64,000 bases of DNA from G965202665 sp965243835. GTDB taxonomy: Bacteria > Actinomycetota > Acidimicrobiia > Spongiisociales > Spongiisociaceae. The position numbers and the translations under genes are program-made. The DNA lies in NCBI GenBank assembly GCA_965243835.1, contig OZ251578.1, forward strand, positions 3,038,001-3,102,000. The letters are read 5' to 3'. The notes under the pieces were generated by a model that made no database searches, was not told the origin of the DNA, and was given only the letters and a program-made list of their open reading frames with translations. Positions 42,373 through 50,188 of this stretch are shown here, one piece after another; position 1 is the stretch's first letter, and each line of letters opens with the position of its first letter.

Positions 42373-43338
42373 TCAGGGGAGCAGGACCAGTTTTCCGACC
42401 GCCCGGCGGTTCTCCACCAAGGCCAGTGCCTGCGGGAGTTCGCCCAGGGGCATGGCGGTGATTTTGGGGACGATGGTTCCTTCCCTTATCCACCCGCCCA
42501 GCCGGTGCAACGTTTCCCGAAACAGGCCGGGCTCCTCCTCCAGGATGCGGGCCAGGTTGACCCCGATCACCCGCACCGCTTTCAGCAACAGGAGGTTGGC
42601 CCGGAAGGCTGGGATATTCCCGGAGGCGAACCCGACTACCAGGTAACGACCGTTGTAACGCAAGGAGCGGAGCAGGGTTTCGGCCAGGTCCCCGCCCACT
42701 ACGTCCACCACGGCGTCCAGGCGCCGTCCGGCGGTGACCTCGTCGATTTGCTTGCGCAGGGCGGGATCCCCGGCTCGGAGGACCGCCTCCGCCCCGGCGC
42801 AACGGGCGGCGTCCGTTTTGCGGGTGTGTCCCACTACGGCCAGCGTCTTGGCCCCGACCGCCCGGGCGATGTGGAGGGCGGAGGTTCCCACGCCGCCGGC
42901 GGCCCCGTTCACCGCCGTCCATTCCCCGGGTTGCAGGCGGGCCGCCCCCAACAGGCCGCAGGCGGCGGTCATGTAGTTGGCGTAGAGGGCGGCGGCGACG
43001 GTGGGGGAGACGCCGGGCGGGATATGCCAGGTGCGGTCGGCGGGGGCGATCACCTCTTCGGCGTAGGCCCCGTGCCAGAGGCCGCAGAACACCCGGTCGC
43101 CGGGCGCGAACCGGGGATGGGCGGATTCGGTCACCTCCCCGGCGCATTCAAAACCGGGCGTAAACGGCGGGTCGGGCCGCACCTGGTAACGGCCCTCGGT
43201 CATTAACAGATCGGCGAAGTTGACCCCGGCCGCCAGATTGCGGATGCGCACTTGGCCCTCGTCCAACGGAGGCGAGGGGAGGTCGACCCGCCGCAGTTGG
43301 GAGTAATGTCCGTATTCGTCCATCCGCCAAGCGAGCAT
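42373..43338 (-). CDS. Quinone-oxidoreductase-type (zinc-independent) alcohol dehydrogenase family protein
   Basis: 321 aa from the ATG at 43338 (start MLAWRMDEYG; an ATG at 43356 adds six residues). An MDR-family enzyme of the NADPH:quinone reductase group: GVNFADLLMTEGRY, PGFECAGEV, NGAAGGVGTSALHIAR as cofactor loop, and VVDVVGGD. The zinc ligands of alcohol dehydrogenases are absent. It reduces a quinone or enone with NADPH. It ends 50 bp before the DsbA-like gene on the same strand. Confidence 0.9.
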   Translation of the reverse strand: MLAWRMDEYGHYSQLRRVDLPSPPLDEGQVRIRNLAAGVNFADLLMTEGRYQVRPDPPFTPGFECAGEVTESAHPRFAPGDRVFCGLWHGAYAEEVIAPADRTWHIPPGVSPTVAAALYANYMTAACGLLGAARLQPGEWTAVNGAAGGVGTSALHIARAVGAKTLAVVGHTRKTDAARCAGAEAVLRAGDPALRKQIDEVTAGRRLDAVVDVVGGDLAETLLRSLRYNGRYLVVGFASGNIPAFRANLLLLKAVRVIGVNLARILEEEPGLFRETLHRLGGWIREGTIVPKITAMPLGELPQALALVENRRAVGKLVLLP

Positions 43339-43480
43339 CCTCCCATACTGCCACATCCTCCCCCTGTCGCCCGTTGGTTCATCCGCCCGCTTTTGCGACT
43401 AGGATGAGAGCGCCCTGTTAGCGGGTATTGGTGCTACCATTAGAGATGAAATCGGCGGATAATGTTAGGAGGTGTCGGCT

Positions 43481-43738
43481 ATGCCTGAAATCGTCGCTGT
43501 TGAACTCCGGGAGGGTTGGAAAATATGGGTCCGTTTCGCCGATGGGGTTGAGGGCGAACATGATGTGTCGGATTTGAAAAACTTTTCCAGGTATTCTCCT
43601 TTGACTGATCGCGCCGTTTTTAACGGCATTTATGTAAACGATGTCAACGGAATAGCCTGGTTGAATGATTTAGAAATAGCCCCCTGTCCTATATACGATG
43701 ACCTAAAAGCAAAGACAAGGCAATTGGTCGATGCCTGA
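43481..43738 (+). CDS. DUF2442 protein
   Basis: 85 aa from the ATG at 43481, eight bases after TAGGAGG. The family pattern is clear: VELREGWKIWVRFADGVEGE, then LNDLEIAPCPIYDD near the end. DUF2442 genes frequently sit beside DUF4160 genes in toxin-antitoxin-like pairs, and the short gene after it starts in that manner. Base composition is lower in GC than the flanks, hinting at mobility. Confidence 0.85.
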   Translation: MPEIVAVELREGWKIWVRFADGVEGEHDVSDLKNFSRYSPLTDRAVFNGIYVNDVNGIAWLNDLEIAPCPIYDDLKAKTRQLVDA

Positions 43739-43841
43739 AATATGCGTATTTCACGGTATGAGCCCCATAAAATTGATCCGCAGGAAGGGTCGTCGCCCTG
43801 ACCGGTTGGTCAGGGATATCAAAGATGGATGGTCGGGCTGA
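43731..43841 (+). pseudogene. Short DUF4160-like remnant after DUF2442
   Basis: The ATG at 43731 lies 8 nt inside DUF2442. The 36-residue product starts MPEICVFHGM, as DUF4160 partners often do (MPxIxxFxG), but then becomes basic (IKLIRRKGRRPDRLVRD) and stops after it has overlapped the next gene by 17 nt. A complete DUF4160 protein has about 80-90 residues, so a truncated partner is the best reading. A real short basic peptide cannot be excluded. Confidence 0.4.
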
Positions 43842-44955
43842 TGTGGTGGTGGCGGGCGGGGGGATCGCCGGGGTTTCGGTCGGATTTTTTCTGGCGGAGG
43901 CGGGGCGGCGGGTGGTGTTGGCGGAGGCGGAGAACGTTTTGGCGTATCACACCACCGGGCGGTCGGCGGCCCTGTTTTTCGAGAACTACGGTCCGCCGGT
44001 CAACCGGTTTCTGACCCGGGCCGGTCGGGATTTTTTTACCAACCCGCCGGACGGGTTGGCCGACGGGCCCCTGCTGACCCCGCGCGGGGCGGTGTATGCG
44101 GCCCGGCCCGACCAGTTGGACAAGTTGGAGGCCGAGGCCGGGTCGGGTTCGGGATGGCGCCGGCTGGACGCGGCCGGGTTGGAGGAGCTGGTTCCCTATC
44201 TGCGGGCGGGGAGGTTCGCGGCCGGGCTGTGGGAGCCGGACGCGGCCGACATCGACGTGGCCGCCCTGCATCAAGCCTTCGTGCGGGGAATGAGACGGGC
44301 GGGAGCCCGCATACTGACCGGCTCTCCAGTCACCGCGTTGGCGCGGAGCGATGGCCGTTGGAGGGTGACCGCCGGGGAGGTGAACATCACCTGCGAGACG
44401 GTGGTCAACGCGGCCGGGGCCTGGGGAGATGCGGTGGCGGAGCGGGCGGGAGCGCACCCGGCGGGGTTGGTTCCCATGCGACGCACCGCCTTCACGGCGC
44501 CCGGCCGGGCGGAATGGGCGGCGGCCCCGTTGGTCGCCGATGTGGAAATGAACTGGTACGCCAAACCGGATGGAGAGCAAATGCTGTGTTCATTGGCCGA
44601 AGAAAACCCGTCCCCGCCCGGCGATGCCCGCCCGGAGGAAATCGATGTGGCCCTGGCCATTGACCGTATCAACGCCGCCACCAAAATCGGGATACGCACG
44701 GTGCGTTCCTCCTGGACCGGTCTGCGCACTTTCGCCCCCGACCGCAACATGGTGATCGGTTTCGACGACCGGGCGGACGGGTTTTTCTGGTTGGCCGGCC
44801 AAGGGGGAACCGGCATCCAGACCGCCCCCGGCGCGGGCCGATTGGCGGCCTCCCTCATAACCACCGGGCATCCGCCCCCGGAAATGCGGGAGGCGGACAT
44901 AACCGCCGCCCTCTCCCCCGCCCGCTTTCGCGCCGGGTCCGAAGGACCGGATTAG
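43825..44955 (+). CDS. FAD-dependent amino-acid oxidase/dehydrogenase (DAO family)
   Basis: 376 aa. The FAD loop VVVAGGGIAGVSVGFFLAEAG is at the N-terminus, the substrate domain is in the middle, and the C-terminal GGTGIQTAPGAGRLAA closes the flavin site. This is the glycine-oxidase / D-amino-acid-dehydrogenase-like group; TGRSAALFFENYG near residue 50 resembles the opine or D-arginine dehydrogenase subset. It oxidises an amine of a D- or N-substituted amino acid. No partner gene is adjacent. Confidence 0.88.
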   Translation: MDGRADVVVAGGGIAGVSVGFFLAEAGRRVVLAEAENVLAYHTTGRSAALFFENYGPPVNRFLTRAGRDFFTNPPDGLADGPLLTPRGAVYAARPDQLDKLEAEAGSGSGWRRLDAAGLEELVPYLRAGRFAAGLWEPDAADIDVAALHQAFVRGMRRAGARILTGSPVTALARSDGRWRVTAGEVNITCETVVNAAGAWGDAVAERAGAHPAGLVPMRRTAFTAPGRAEWAAAPLVADVEMNWYAKPDGEQMLCSLAEENPSPPGDARPEEIDVALAIDRINAATKIGIRTVRSSWTGLRTFAPDRNMVIGFDDRADGFFWLAGQGGTGIQTAPGAGRLAASLITTGHPPPEMREADITAALSPARFRAGSEGPD

Positions 44956-45056
44956 TGGCAGTCGCCGGCTCCGTACGCGGCGAGGGGTTGGGGCGGGGCG
45001 GGAGATGTATTAGCCTGGGCGGTAGTCGCAGAATTTCCTACCCGAAAGGTTGGCCG

Positions 45057-45506
45057 GTGACCGAGTTCCTGTACATCATCCATGTCTTGGCCGCGTCCGC
45101 TTGGTTCGGGGCCGCCCTGACCCGCGGCCTGGCCGGTCGTTCCATGACAGCCGACAACGCCGTCGCGGCCGCCTGGTTCCGGTTCACGGTCAAGTTGGCC
45201 CGGGTTATTCAGATGCCCGCCGCCATCTTGCTGTTTCTCACCGGGTTCGGGCTGATCGGGATACAGAGCGAGGTCTATTCGATGACCAACCTGTTTATCG
45301 TCATCGGGATTTTGGCGGTGCTGGCCGGGGCGGGGTTGGGGATGGCGGCGCTCGGACCCTCCGGCCGGGCCGCCGCTTCCGCTTATGAGCGGGGCGACCG
45401 CCCGGCGGGGGAAGCGGCCGCCGCCCGCTTGACTTGGGCGGGGTGGGCGGACGCGGGGTTGGTCGCCTTCACCATCCTGGCCATGATCCTCAAGTGGGGG
45501 GCGTAA
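45057..45506 (+). CDS. Four-helix membrane protein (CopD/DUF2269-like)
   Basis: 149 aa from the GTG at 45057 with GAAAGGT upstream. Four membrane helices with IIHVLAASAWFGAALTRG at the start (a His in the first helix and WFG, as in CopD-like and DUF2269 proteins). A TATTAGCCT promoter box lies at 45008-45016. The family call is tentative and the function unknown. Confidence 0.7.
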   Translation: MTEFLYIIHVLAASAWFGAALTRGLAGRSMTADNAVAAAWFRFTVKLARVIQMPAAILLFLTGFGLIGIQSEVYSMTNLFIVIGILAVLAGAGLGMAALGPSGRAAASAYERGDRPAGEAAAARLTWAGWADAGLVAFTILAMILKWGA

Positions 45507-45511
45507 GTCTC

Positions 45512-45664
45512 GTGTCCATCAACAAAACCCGTTCCTTGCTGTACAAAGTGTCCCGGCTGTTGGGGGACGCCAACGCGGTGCGACGGGGAAATATCGGGAA
45601 ACGGGTGGGTCGGCGGGTGGCCGGCAGGGCTACGGGGCGCTTCCTGCGCAAACTGTTCAAATAA
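45512..45664 (+). CDS. Small strongly basic conserved-type protein, 50 aa
   Basis: The GTG at 45512 comes five bases after the stop of the membrane-protein gene. The product reads SINKTRSLLYKVSRLLGDA, then an Arg/Gly-rich part with KRVGRRVAGRATGRFLRKLF. To my recollection very similar 50-residue basic proteins occur in distant phyla, which supports a real gene. RNA or membrane-surface binding is possible. Confidence 0.65.
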   Translation: MSINKTRSLLYKVSRLLGDANAVRRGNIGKRVGRRVAGRATGRFLRKLFK

Positions 45665-45683
45665 CCTCAAATAACCTCACTGG

Positions 45684-46148
45684 CTAATCGTCCTTCCCGC
45701 CCGTCCCGGGGTTCCATGCGTTTATTTCATCCACCGTCCGCTCCATTTCGGCGTTGGCCGAACCCAGCATGGTCGAGGCCCGGGACATTTCCAGCGCCAT
45801 ACGGTCGGACGCGTTTTGCATTCGGCGCCGGGTCAATCGCCCGCCCCTGATTTCCAATGTGAAATTCGCCAACGCGGTTTGGGCGACGCCCAGCGCCTCG
45901 TTTACGTTGGCGGCCATCGCCTTGGAGGCCGCGGCCAGTTTGCCGATCATTATCTGGATCACATTGGAGGGGATCCAGTTCCCTTTTTCCAACAGCCGGT
46001 GGGCGGTTTCCGCACTCACGCAGATGACATCCTGCGGTTGCGCCACAAAAACCTCATCCCCTTCTTCGGTGAGCTCCAACACCGCCGCGGGCCGCTCGCC
46101 CGTATACTCCAGGTAAACGCTGTCGAAATGGTGAACGTGCAGGGCCAT
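45684..46148 (-). CDS. Hypothetical protein with long helical C-terminus
   Basis: 154 aa from the ATG at 46148 behind AAAGGAG. The N-terminal third is beta-rich (ALHVHHFDSVYLEYTGERPA, VFVAQPQDVICVSAETAHRL) and the rest is helical and probably coiled coil (ASKAMAANVNEALGVAQTAL). It lies between convergent and unrelated genes. No family is recognised. Confidence 0.6.
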   Translation of the reverse strand: MALHVHHFDSVYLEYTGERPAAVLELTEEGDEVFVAQPQDVICVSAETAHRLLEKGNWIPSNVIQIMIGKLAAASKAMAANVNEALGVAQTALANFTLEIRGGRLTRRRMQNASDRMALEMSRASTMLGSANAEMERTVDEINAWNPGTGGKDD

Positions 46149-46226
46149 TAGTTTCTCCTTTCCCGAATTTCTCGGATGCGTCAAGCCATCGTTGTCCCGG
46201 AGGATAACGAGAGGGTGCGACAGGTT

Positions 46227-46949
46227 TTACCGATGGGCGTCGGCCAGGGTTTCCAGGGCCACCCGCACCATGCCGTCAAAGGTGCGTTCCCGTTCCTCGG
46301 AGGTGGTGGCTTCCCCGGTCGCCAGATGGTCGGACACGGTGGCGATGGTAAGGGCCTGCGCCCGTTCCTCGGCGGCGATCGCATACAGGGCGGCGGTTTC
46401 CATCTCCACCGCCGCAATCCCCATTCGTTGCCATATTTCCAGGGCCCGGGGGTCCGGGTTGTAGAACAGGTCGGAGGTGTGGATATTGCCCACTTTGGCG
46501 ACCACCCCCAGCCGGGCCGCGGCCGCTACCGCCCCGGCCAGCAACCCGTAGTCGGCTATGGCGGCGTAGTCCCAGCCGTTGTAACGGGTGCGGTTGGAGG
46601 CCGAATCGGTGCAAGCCCCCATGGCGATCACCGCCTCCCGCAGTTTGATCTCCGGGTCGATGCCGCCGCAGGAACCCACCCGGATCAGGCGCCGGCATCC
46701 GTAGAAGCGAATCAGCTCGGTGATGTAAATGCCGGCCGAGGGGACTCCCATTCCGGTTCCCATAGCGGACACGGGCGTCCCCCGGTAGGAGCCGGTGTAA
46801 CCGAGCATATTGCGCACCGCGGTCACCTGCCGGGCGTCCTCCAAGAAGTTTTCGGCGATGTAGCGGGCCCGCAGGGGATCGCCGGGGAGCAGAACGGAGG
46901 GGGCGAAGGCCCCTTCCGGGGCTGAGATGTGGGGGGTGGGGATGGGCAT
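46227..46949 (-). CDS. deoD: Purine-nucleoside phosphorylase (DeoD type)
   Basis: 240 aa from the ATG at 46949 behind AAAGGAGG. Hexameric-type PNP features: TPHISAPEGAFAPSVLLPGD at the start, phosphate-binding RVGSCGGI, the catalytic Asp in TVSDHL and the purine-contact MGIAAVEMETAALY. It cleaves purine (deoxy)ribonucleosides with phosphate for salvage. Confidence 0.94.
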   Translation of the reverse strand: MPIPTPHISAPEGAFAPSVLLPGDPLRARYIAENFLEDARQVTAVRNMLGYTGSYRGTPVSAMGTGMGVPSAGIYITELIRFYGCRRLIRVGSCGGIDPEIKLREAVIAMGACTDSASNRTRYNGWDYAAIADYGLLAGAVAAAARLGVVAKVGNIHTSDLFYNPDPRALEIWQRMGIAAVEMETAALYAIAAEERAQALTIATVSDHLATGEATTSEERERTFDGMVRVALETLADAHR

Positions 46950-47110
46950 CGGGTCCTCCTTTGAGTTGGGGCTTTTAGCGGGGAGGCTACCCGCCGCCGG
47001 AGAGTCGGCGGCGTCCGGCCCGGATTTAGACGCCCCCCGCTTCGGACATCCGACGACCTCCTGGGTTGTGTTTCCGCCCGGGCCCGGGTTGGCGGTCGTT
47101 GGGAAGCAAT

Positions 47111-47137
47111 TTGACAAATTGGGGGGGGGGGTAGCGT
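47111..47137 (+). promoter_or_regulatory. Promoter with a G11 homopolymer in its spacer (possible phase-variable switch)
   Basis: Exact -35 TTGACA (47111-47116), spacer AATT plus eleven G (47121-47131), then TAGCGT (47132-47137). The present spacer is 15 bp, two short of optimal, so gain of G residues by slipped-strand mispairing would strengthen the promoter. It drives the 42-aa secreted peptide gene. Confidence 0.6.
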
Positions 47138-47210
47138 TTTTGGGACATCGGGTCGGGTTGGCCCGATGGGAATGTCCGCGAGTTCGGTGTTGGCTGGAAA
47201 GGAGGTTGCG

Positions 47211-47339
47211 ATGCGGCGGGTGTGGATTGCGATTTTGGCGGCGGGGTTGGCGCTGATGTCCGCTCCGGTGCCGGTGGCGGGGCAGTCGCCGACGTTCTTC
47301 GTCCGCGCCGTCAACTACACCCCCCCGACCGACAACTAA
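47211..47339 (+). CDS. Secreted small peptide (42 aa with signal peptide)
   Basis: The ATG at 47211 follows GGAAAGGAGG with ideal spacing. Residues 1-24 form a signal peptide (MRRVWIAILAAGLALM, then SAPVPVAG). Cleavage after AGQ or VAG would release an 18-residue peptide, about QSPTFFVRAVNYTPPTDN. The stop TAA is followed by a GC-rich hairpin. No homologue is recognised. Strong translation signals behind a G-tract promoter suggest a surface or signalling peptide with variable expression. Confidence 0.65.
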   Translation: MRRVWIAILAAGLALMSAPVPVAGQSPTFFVRAVNYTPPTDN

Positions 47340-47353
47340 AACCAACACCCCAA

Positions 47354-47385
47354 CCACCCGGCCCCCCGCCCCAACCCCCGGGTGG
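47354..47385 (+). terminator. GC-rich hairpin after the secreted-peptide gene
   Basis: CCACCCGG (47354-47361) pairs with CCGGGTGG (47378-47385). An alternative register pairs CCCGGCC with GGCCGGG. A CCCTTTCCC follows instead of a T-run, so it is a weak or factor-assisted terminator at best. Confidence 0.4.
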
Positions 47386-47437
47386 CCGGGCCCTTTCCCG
47401 GAGACGACAATCGGCGTTCGAGGCGGAACCGCTTAGC

Positions 47438-47463
47438 GGAACAGTTCCACGATGTGGTACAAT
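47438..47463 (+). promoter_or_regulatory. IclR-type operator overlapping the iclR promoter
   Basis: GGAACAGTTCC (47438-47448) is a perfect palindrome of the GGAAC-n-GTTCC type bound by IclR-family proteins. GTTCCAC-GAT-GTGGTAC (47444-47460) partly overlaps it. The -10 TACAAT (47458-47463) ends 6 nt before the GTG start, so repression of its own leaderless gene is inferred. Confidence 0.6.
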
Positions 47464-47469
47464 GAGCGG

Positions 47470-48216
47470 GTGGACAATGTGCAGTCGATTGAGCGGGCGT
47501 TTCTGTTGCTAGAGGAAATATCGCGGACGGAGGTCGGCGTTACCGAGTTGGCCGAGCAGACCAACCTGCCTAAAAGCACGGTGGCCAGGATTCTCAACAC
47601 CCTGGTGGAGTTGGGGGCGGTGGAGCGAATGGAACCGGACTCCGTCTACCAGATCGGCCCCAAAGTGTTCAGCCTGTCGGCGGGGCGGGGAATGACCGTT
47701 CACCTGACCGCCCGGGCCCGGCCTCACCTGCGAATGCTGGCCCGGGAGATAGGGGAGGACGCCGGGCTGTCGGTGCCGGACGGGCACCGGGTTCATTACA
47801 TCGCTCAAGAGGACGCCCAAAACGATGTTTCAGTGCGGGACTGGACCGGCACTTTGTTGCCCATGCATGTGGTTCCCTCCGGTTTGGTAGTGTTGTCCGA
47901 GTGGCCGACCGCCCAGCTGGACCTTTATCTGGAGCGCGGGTTGGAGGGCTACACGCCTTTTACGGTTACCGATCCGGAGCAGTTGCGCACCCGGCTGGCC
48001 GGCATCCGGGAGGCGGGATACGCGTGGGTGCGGGAAGAGTTTGCGGAGGGCATAAGCTCGGTGGCCGCCCCCGTGCACGATGGGCAACGGCGGGTGCTGG
48101 GGGCGTTGCATGTGCACGGCCCGTCCTACCGTTTTCCCGACGGGGGGAAAGCCGGTGAGATAGCCCGCATGGTAGCGGACGCGGCCGGGCGGGTGTCGGC
48201 GGCGATGAACAACTGA
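47470..48216 (+). CDS. IclR-family transcriptional regulator
   Basis: 248 aa from the GTG at 47470, which coincides with the expected transcription start (leaderless). The N-terminal winged helix (VDNVQSIERAFLLLEEIS, TNLPKSTVARILNTLVELGA) and the C-terminal GAF-like effector domain (VAAPVHDGQRRVLGALHV) are typical. The target operon is not evident: the genes after it (lnt, thioesterase, ROK kinase) are co-directional and might include it. Confidence 0.9.
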   Translation: MDNVQSIERAFLLLEEISRTEVGVTELAEQTNLPKSTVARILNTLVELGAVERMEPDSVYQIGPKVFSLSAGRGMTVHLTARARPHLRMLAREIGEDAGLSVPDGHRVHYIAQEDAQNDVSVRDWTGTLLPMHVVPSGLVVLSEWPTAQLDLYLERGLEGYTPFTVTDPEQLRTRLAGIREAGYAWVREEFAEGISSVAAPVHDGQRRVLGALHVHGPSYRFPDGGKAGEIARMVADAAGRVSAAMNN

Positions 48217-48256
48217 TCCGCCGTTCGCCGGGTCGTACGAGCAAAGGGTCGTTACG

Positions 48257-49756
48257 TTGGCGTCGGGCAGGCAACGGCTGATTGTTGCGTCCCGCTTGGC
48301 GGCGGCTGTCTTGGGCGGCAGTGCGGCTTCTTTGGGGTTCGCCCCTTTCCGGTGGGCCCCTGCGACTTGGGCGGCGGTGGGGCTTTTGATCTGGCTGGCG
48401 GCCTCCGCCCCCGGGCGGGGGACGGCCCTGTGGTCGGGGTATCTGTTCGGGTTGGCCTATTTCGCCGCCCTGCTGTGGTGGATCATCCCGGTGGAGCTGG
48501 TCGGATACGTCCCGTTGGTGTTGCTGCAGGCCGTTTCCTATTGGGGGTTGGCGGCGGCCGTTTATCGTTTCCGGGAGGCCTCGCCCGCCCGACTCATCCT
48601 GGCCGCGGCCGGGTCGTTGGCGTTTATGGAGTTTCTGCGGGTGCGGTGGCCGGTGGGGGGTTTTCCCTGGGGCGCGCCGGGCTTGACGGTGAGCGCCACG
48701 CCGCTCCGGCCGGCTTCCCAATGGGTGGGGGCCACCGGTTGGATGGTAATCCTGACCGCCTTGACGGCGGCGGCGGCCCTGTGGGCGATGCGCCGGATCT
48801 CCTGGCGGATTCCGGCGGTGACGGCGCTGGCCGCGGCGGTGTTGGCCGCGGCCGGGGCGGTATGGCCGGCCGTAGCCGACGGTCCCGCCCGGACGGTGGC
48901 CATCGTGCAAGGGAACTCGCCCTGTCCGATGGTGCGGTGCGCCGGTGAGCGGGAAGCCATCTACCGCAGTCACCTGCAACTGACCCGGGCCATTTCTCCC
49001 GGCCCCGACTTGGTGGTGTGGGCGGAGAGTTCCACCGGCGGCTCGGCCGATCCGTTGCGCAACGAGCGGATAGCGGCCGAGATCGGAGCGGAGGCCCGCC
49101 GGTTGGGGGCCCCGTTGCTAGTAGGCGGGGATTTGGACAACGGACCGGGTTCTTTCATCAACGTCAATCTGCTGTTCAACCGGGAAGGAAAGTTGGCGGG
49201 CGAATACCGCAAGCGACATCCGGTGCCGTTCGGCGAGTTCGTGCCTTTGCGCTCCGTCTTGGACTGGATTCCGGCCATCGCCCGGGTGCCCCGGGACATG
49301 GCCCGCGGTGAGGGGCCGGCGTGGTTCGATCTGAGCGGGGTGCGCATCGCCTCGGTCATCTCCTACGAGGGGGCTTACGCCCGCTACGAACGGGAAGCGG
49401 CCGCGGGGGGCGCCCGGTTGCTGGTGGTGGCCACCAACGAAGCCTCCTTCGGGACTTCGCCGGTCAGCGACCAGTTCCTGGACATCAGCCGTTTGCGGGC
49501 GGCCGAGTTGGGGACGGACATCGTGCACGCCGCGGTGACCGGGCGTTCGGCGATCGTGCACGCCGACGGGAGGGTAACCGGCCCCACCGGTTTGTTCGAA
49601 GCCACCGTCCTGACCGGGGAGGCGGGGGTGCGGACGGCCGGGCCCACCCTGTACGCTAGGTGGGGGGACTGGTTGCAGGTTGCGGCCGCGGTCGGATGGG
49701 CGGGGATGTGGGTCGGCTCTGTAGCGGCGCGGCGCCGGTTATGGCACCGGGTATAG
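48257..49756 (+). CDS. lnt: Apolipoprotein N-acyltransferase family protein with Ser at the nucleophile position
   Basis: 499 aa from a TTG (GCAAAGGG upstream). Six or more N-terminal helices are followed by a nitrilase-fold domain and a last helix. Family landmarks: LGFAPFRW, GFPWG, catalytic Glu in VVWAESS (about 256) and Lys in EYRKRHPVPFGEFVP (about 318). The third triad residue, Cys in a CYE motif in known Lnt, is Ser here (ISYEGAY, Ser369, codon TCC at 49361). The enzyme would N-acylate lipoproteins, several of which occur in the window. The substitution could mean altered chemistry or loss of activity. Confidence 0.85.
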   Translation: MASGRQRLIVASRLAAAVLGGSAASLGFAPFRWAPATWAAVGLLIWLAASAPGRGTALWSGYLFGLAYFAALLWWIIPVELVGYVPLVLLQAVSYWGLAAAVYRFREASPARLILAAAGSLAFMEFLRVRWPVGGFPWGAPGLTVSATPLRPASQWVGATGWMVILTALTAAAALWAMRRISWRIPAVTALAAAVLAAAGAVWPAVADGPARTVAIVQGNSPCPMVRCAGEREAIYRSHLQLTRAISPGPDLVVWAESSTGGSADPLRNERIAAEIGAEARRLGAPLLVGGDLDNGPGSFINVNLLFNREGKLAGEYRKRHPVPFGEFVPLRSVLDWIPAIARVPRDMARGEGPAWFDLSGVRIASVISYEGAYARYEREAAAGGARLLVVATNEASFGTSPVSDQFLDISRLRAAELGTDIVHAAVTGRSAIVHADGRVTGPTGLFEATVLTGEAGVRTAGPTLYARWGDWLQVAAAVGWAGMWVGSVAARRRLWHRV

Positions 49757-49762
49757 AATACG

Positions 49763-50188
49763 ATGCCTCCCATGTCCGGGTCCGATTTCACTTTGTCCAG
49801 CGACGCGCACGCCCTGTTGGCCGCCGACCGGTTCGCCAATTTGCTGGGGGTGAGTTTGATTTCCGCCTCCGCCGGCGAGGCGGTTGCGCAGTTGACGGTG
49901 CGGGAAGAGCACGCCAACTTTTTGGGGATGACTCACGGGGGAGTGGTTATTTCCTTGGCCGACATCGTGATGGGTTTGTACGCCAATGCCGGTCAGGAGG
50001 CGGCGGTGGCGGTCGATATGCAGATTTCGTATGTGCGCGCCGCCCGGCCCGGGGACCGGCTGACCGCCCGCGGCCGGCTCCTGTCGGCTACCCGATCTTT
50101 CGGTTGGTATCAGGTGGAGGTGGAAAACGAGGAGGGGAAACCGGTGGGGCTGTTCCGGGGCACCGTTTACCGGCCGGGTCCCAAATGA
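49763..50188 (+). CDS. PaaI-type hotdog thioesterase
   Basis: 141 aa (an ATG at 49772 would be nine bases shorter). The hotdog signature NFLGMTHGGVVISLADIVMG contains the catalytic HGG motif with the acidic helix residue, and MQISYVRAARPGDRL follows. It hydrolyses acyl-CoA thioesters, often aromatic ones. Its stop overlaps the ROK gene start (ATGA), and a TATAGAAT box sits just before the gene. Confidence 0.88.
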   Translation: MPPMSGSDFTLSSDAHALLAADRFANLLGVSLISASAGEAVAQLTVREEHANFLGMTHGGVVISLADIVMGLYANAGQEAAVAVDMQISYVRAARPGDRLTARGRLLSATRSFGWYQVEVENEEGKPVGLFRGTVYRPGPK

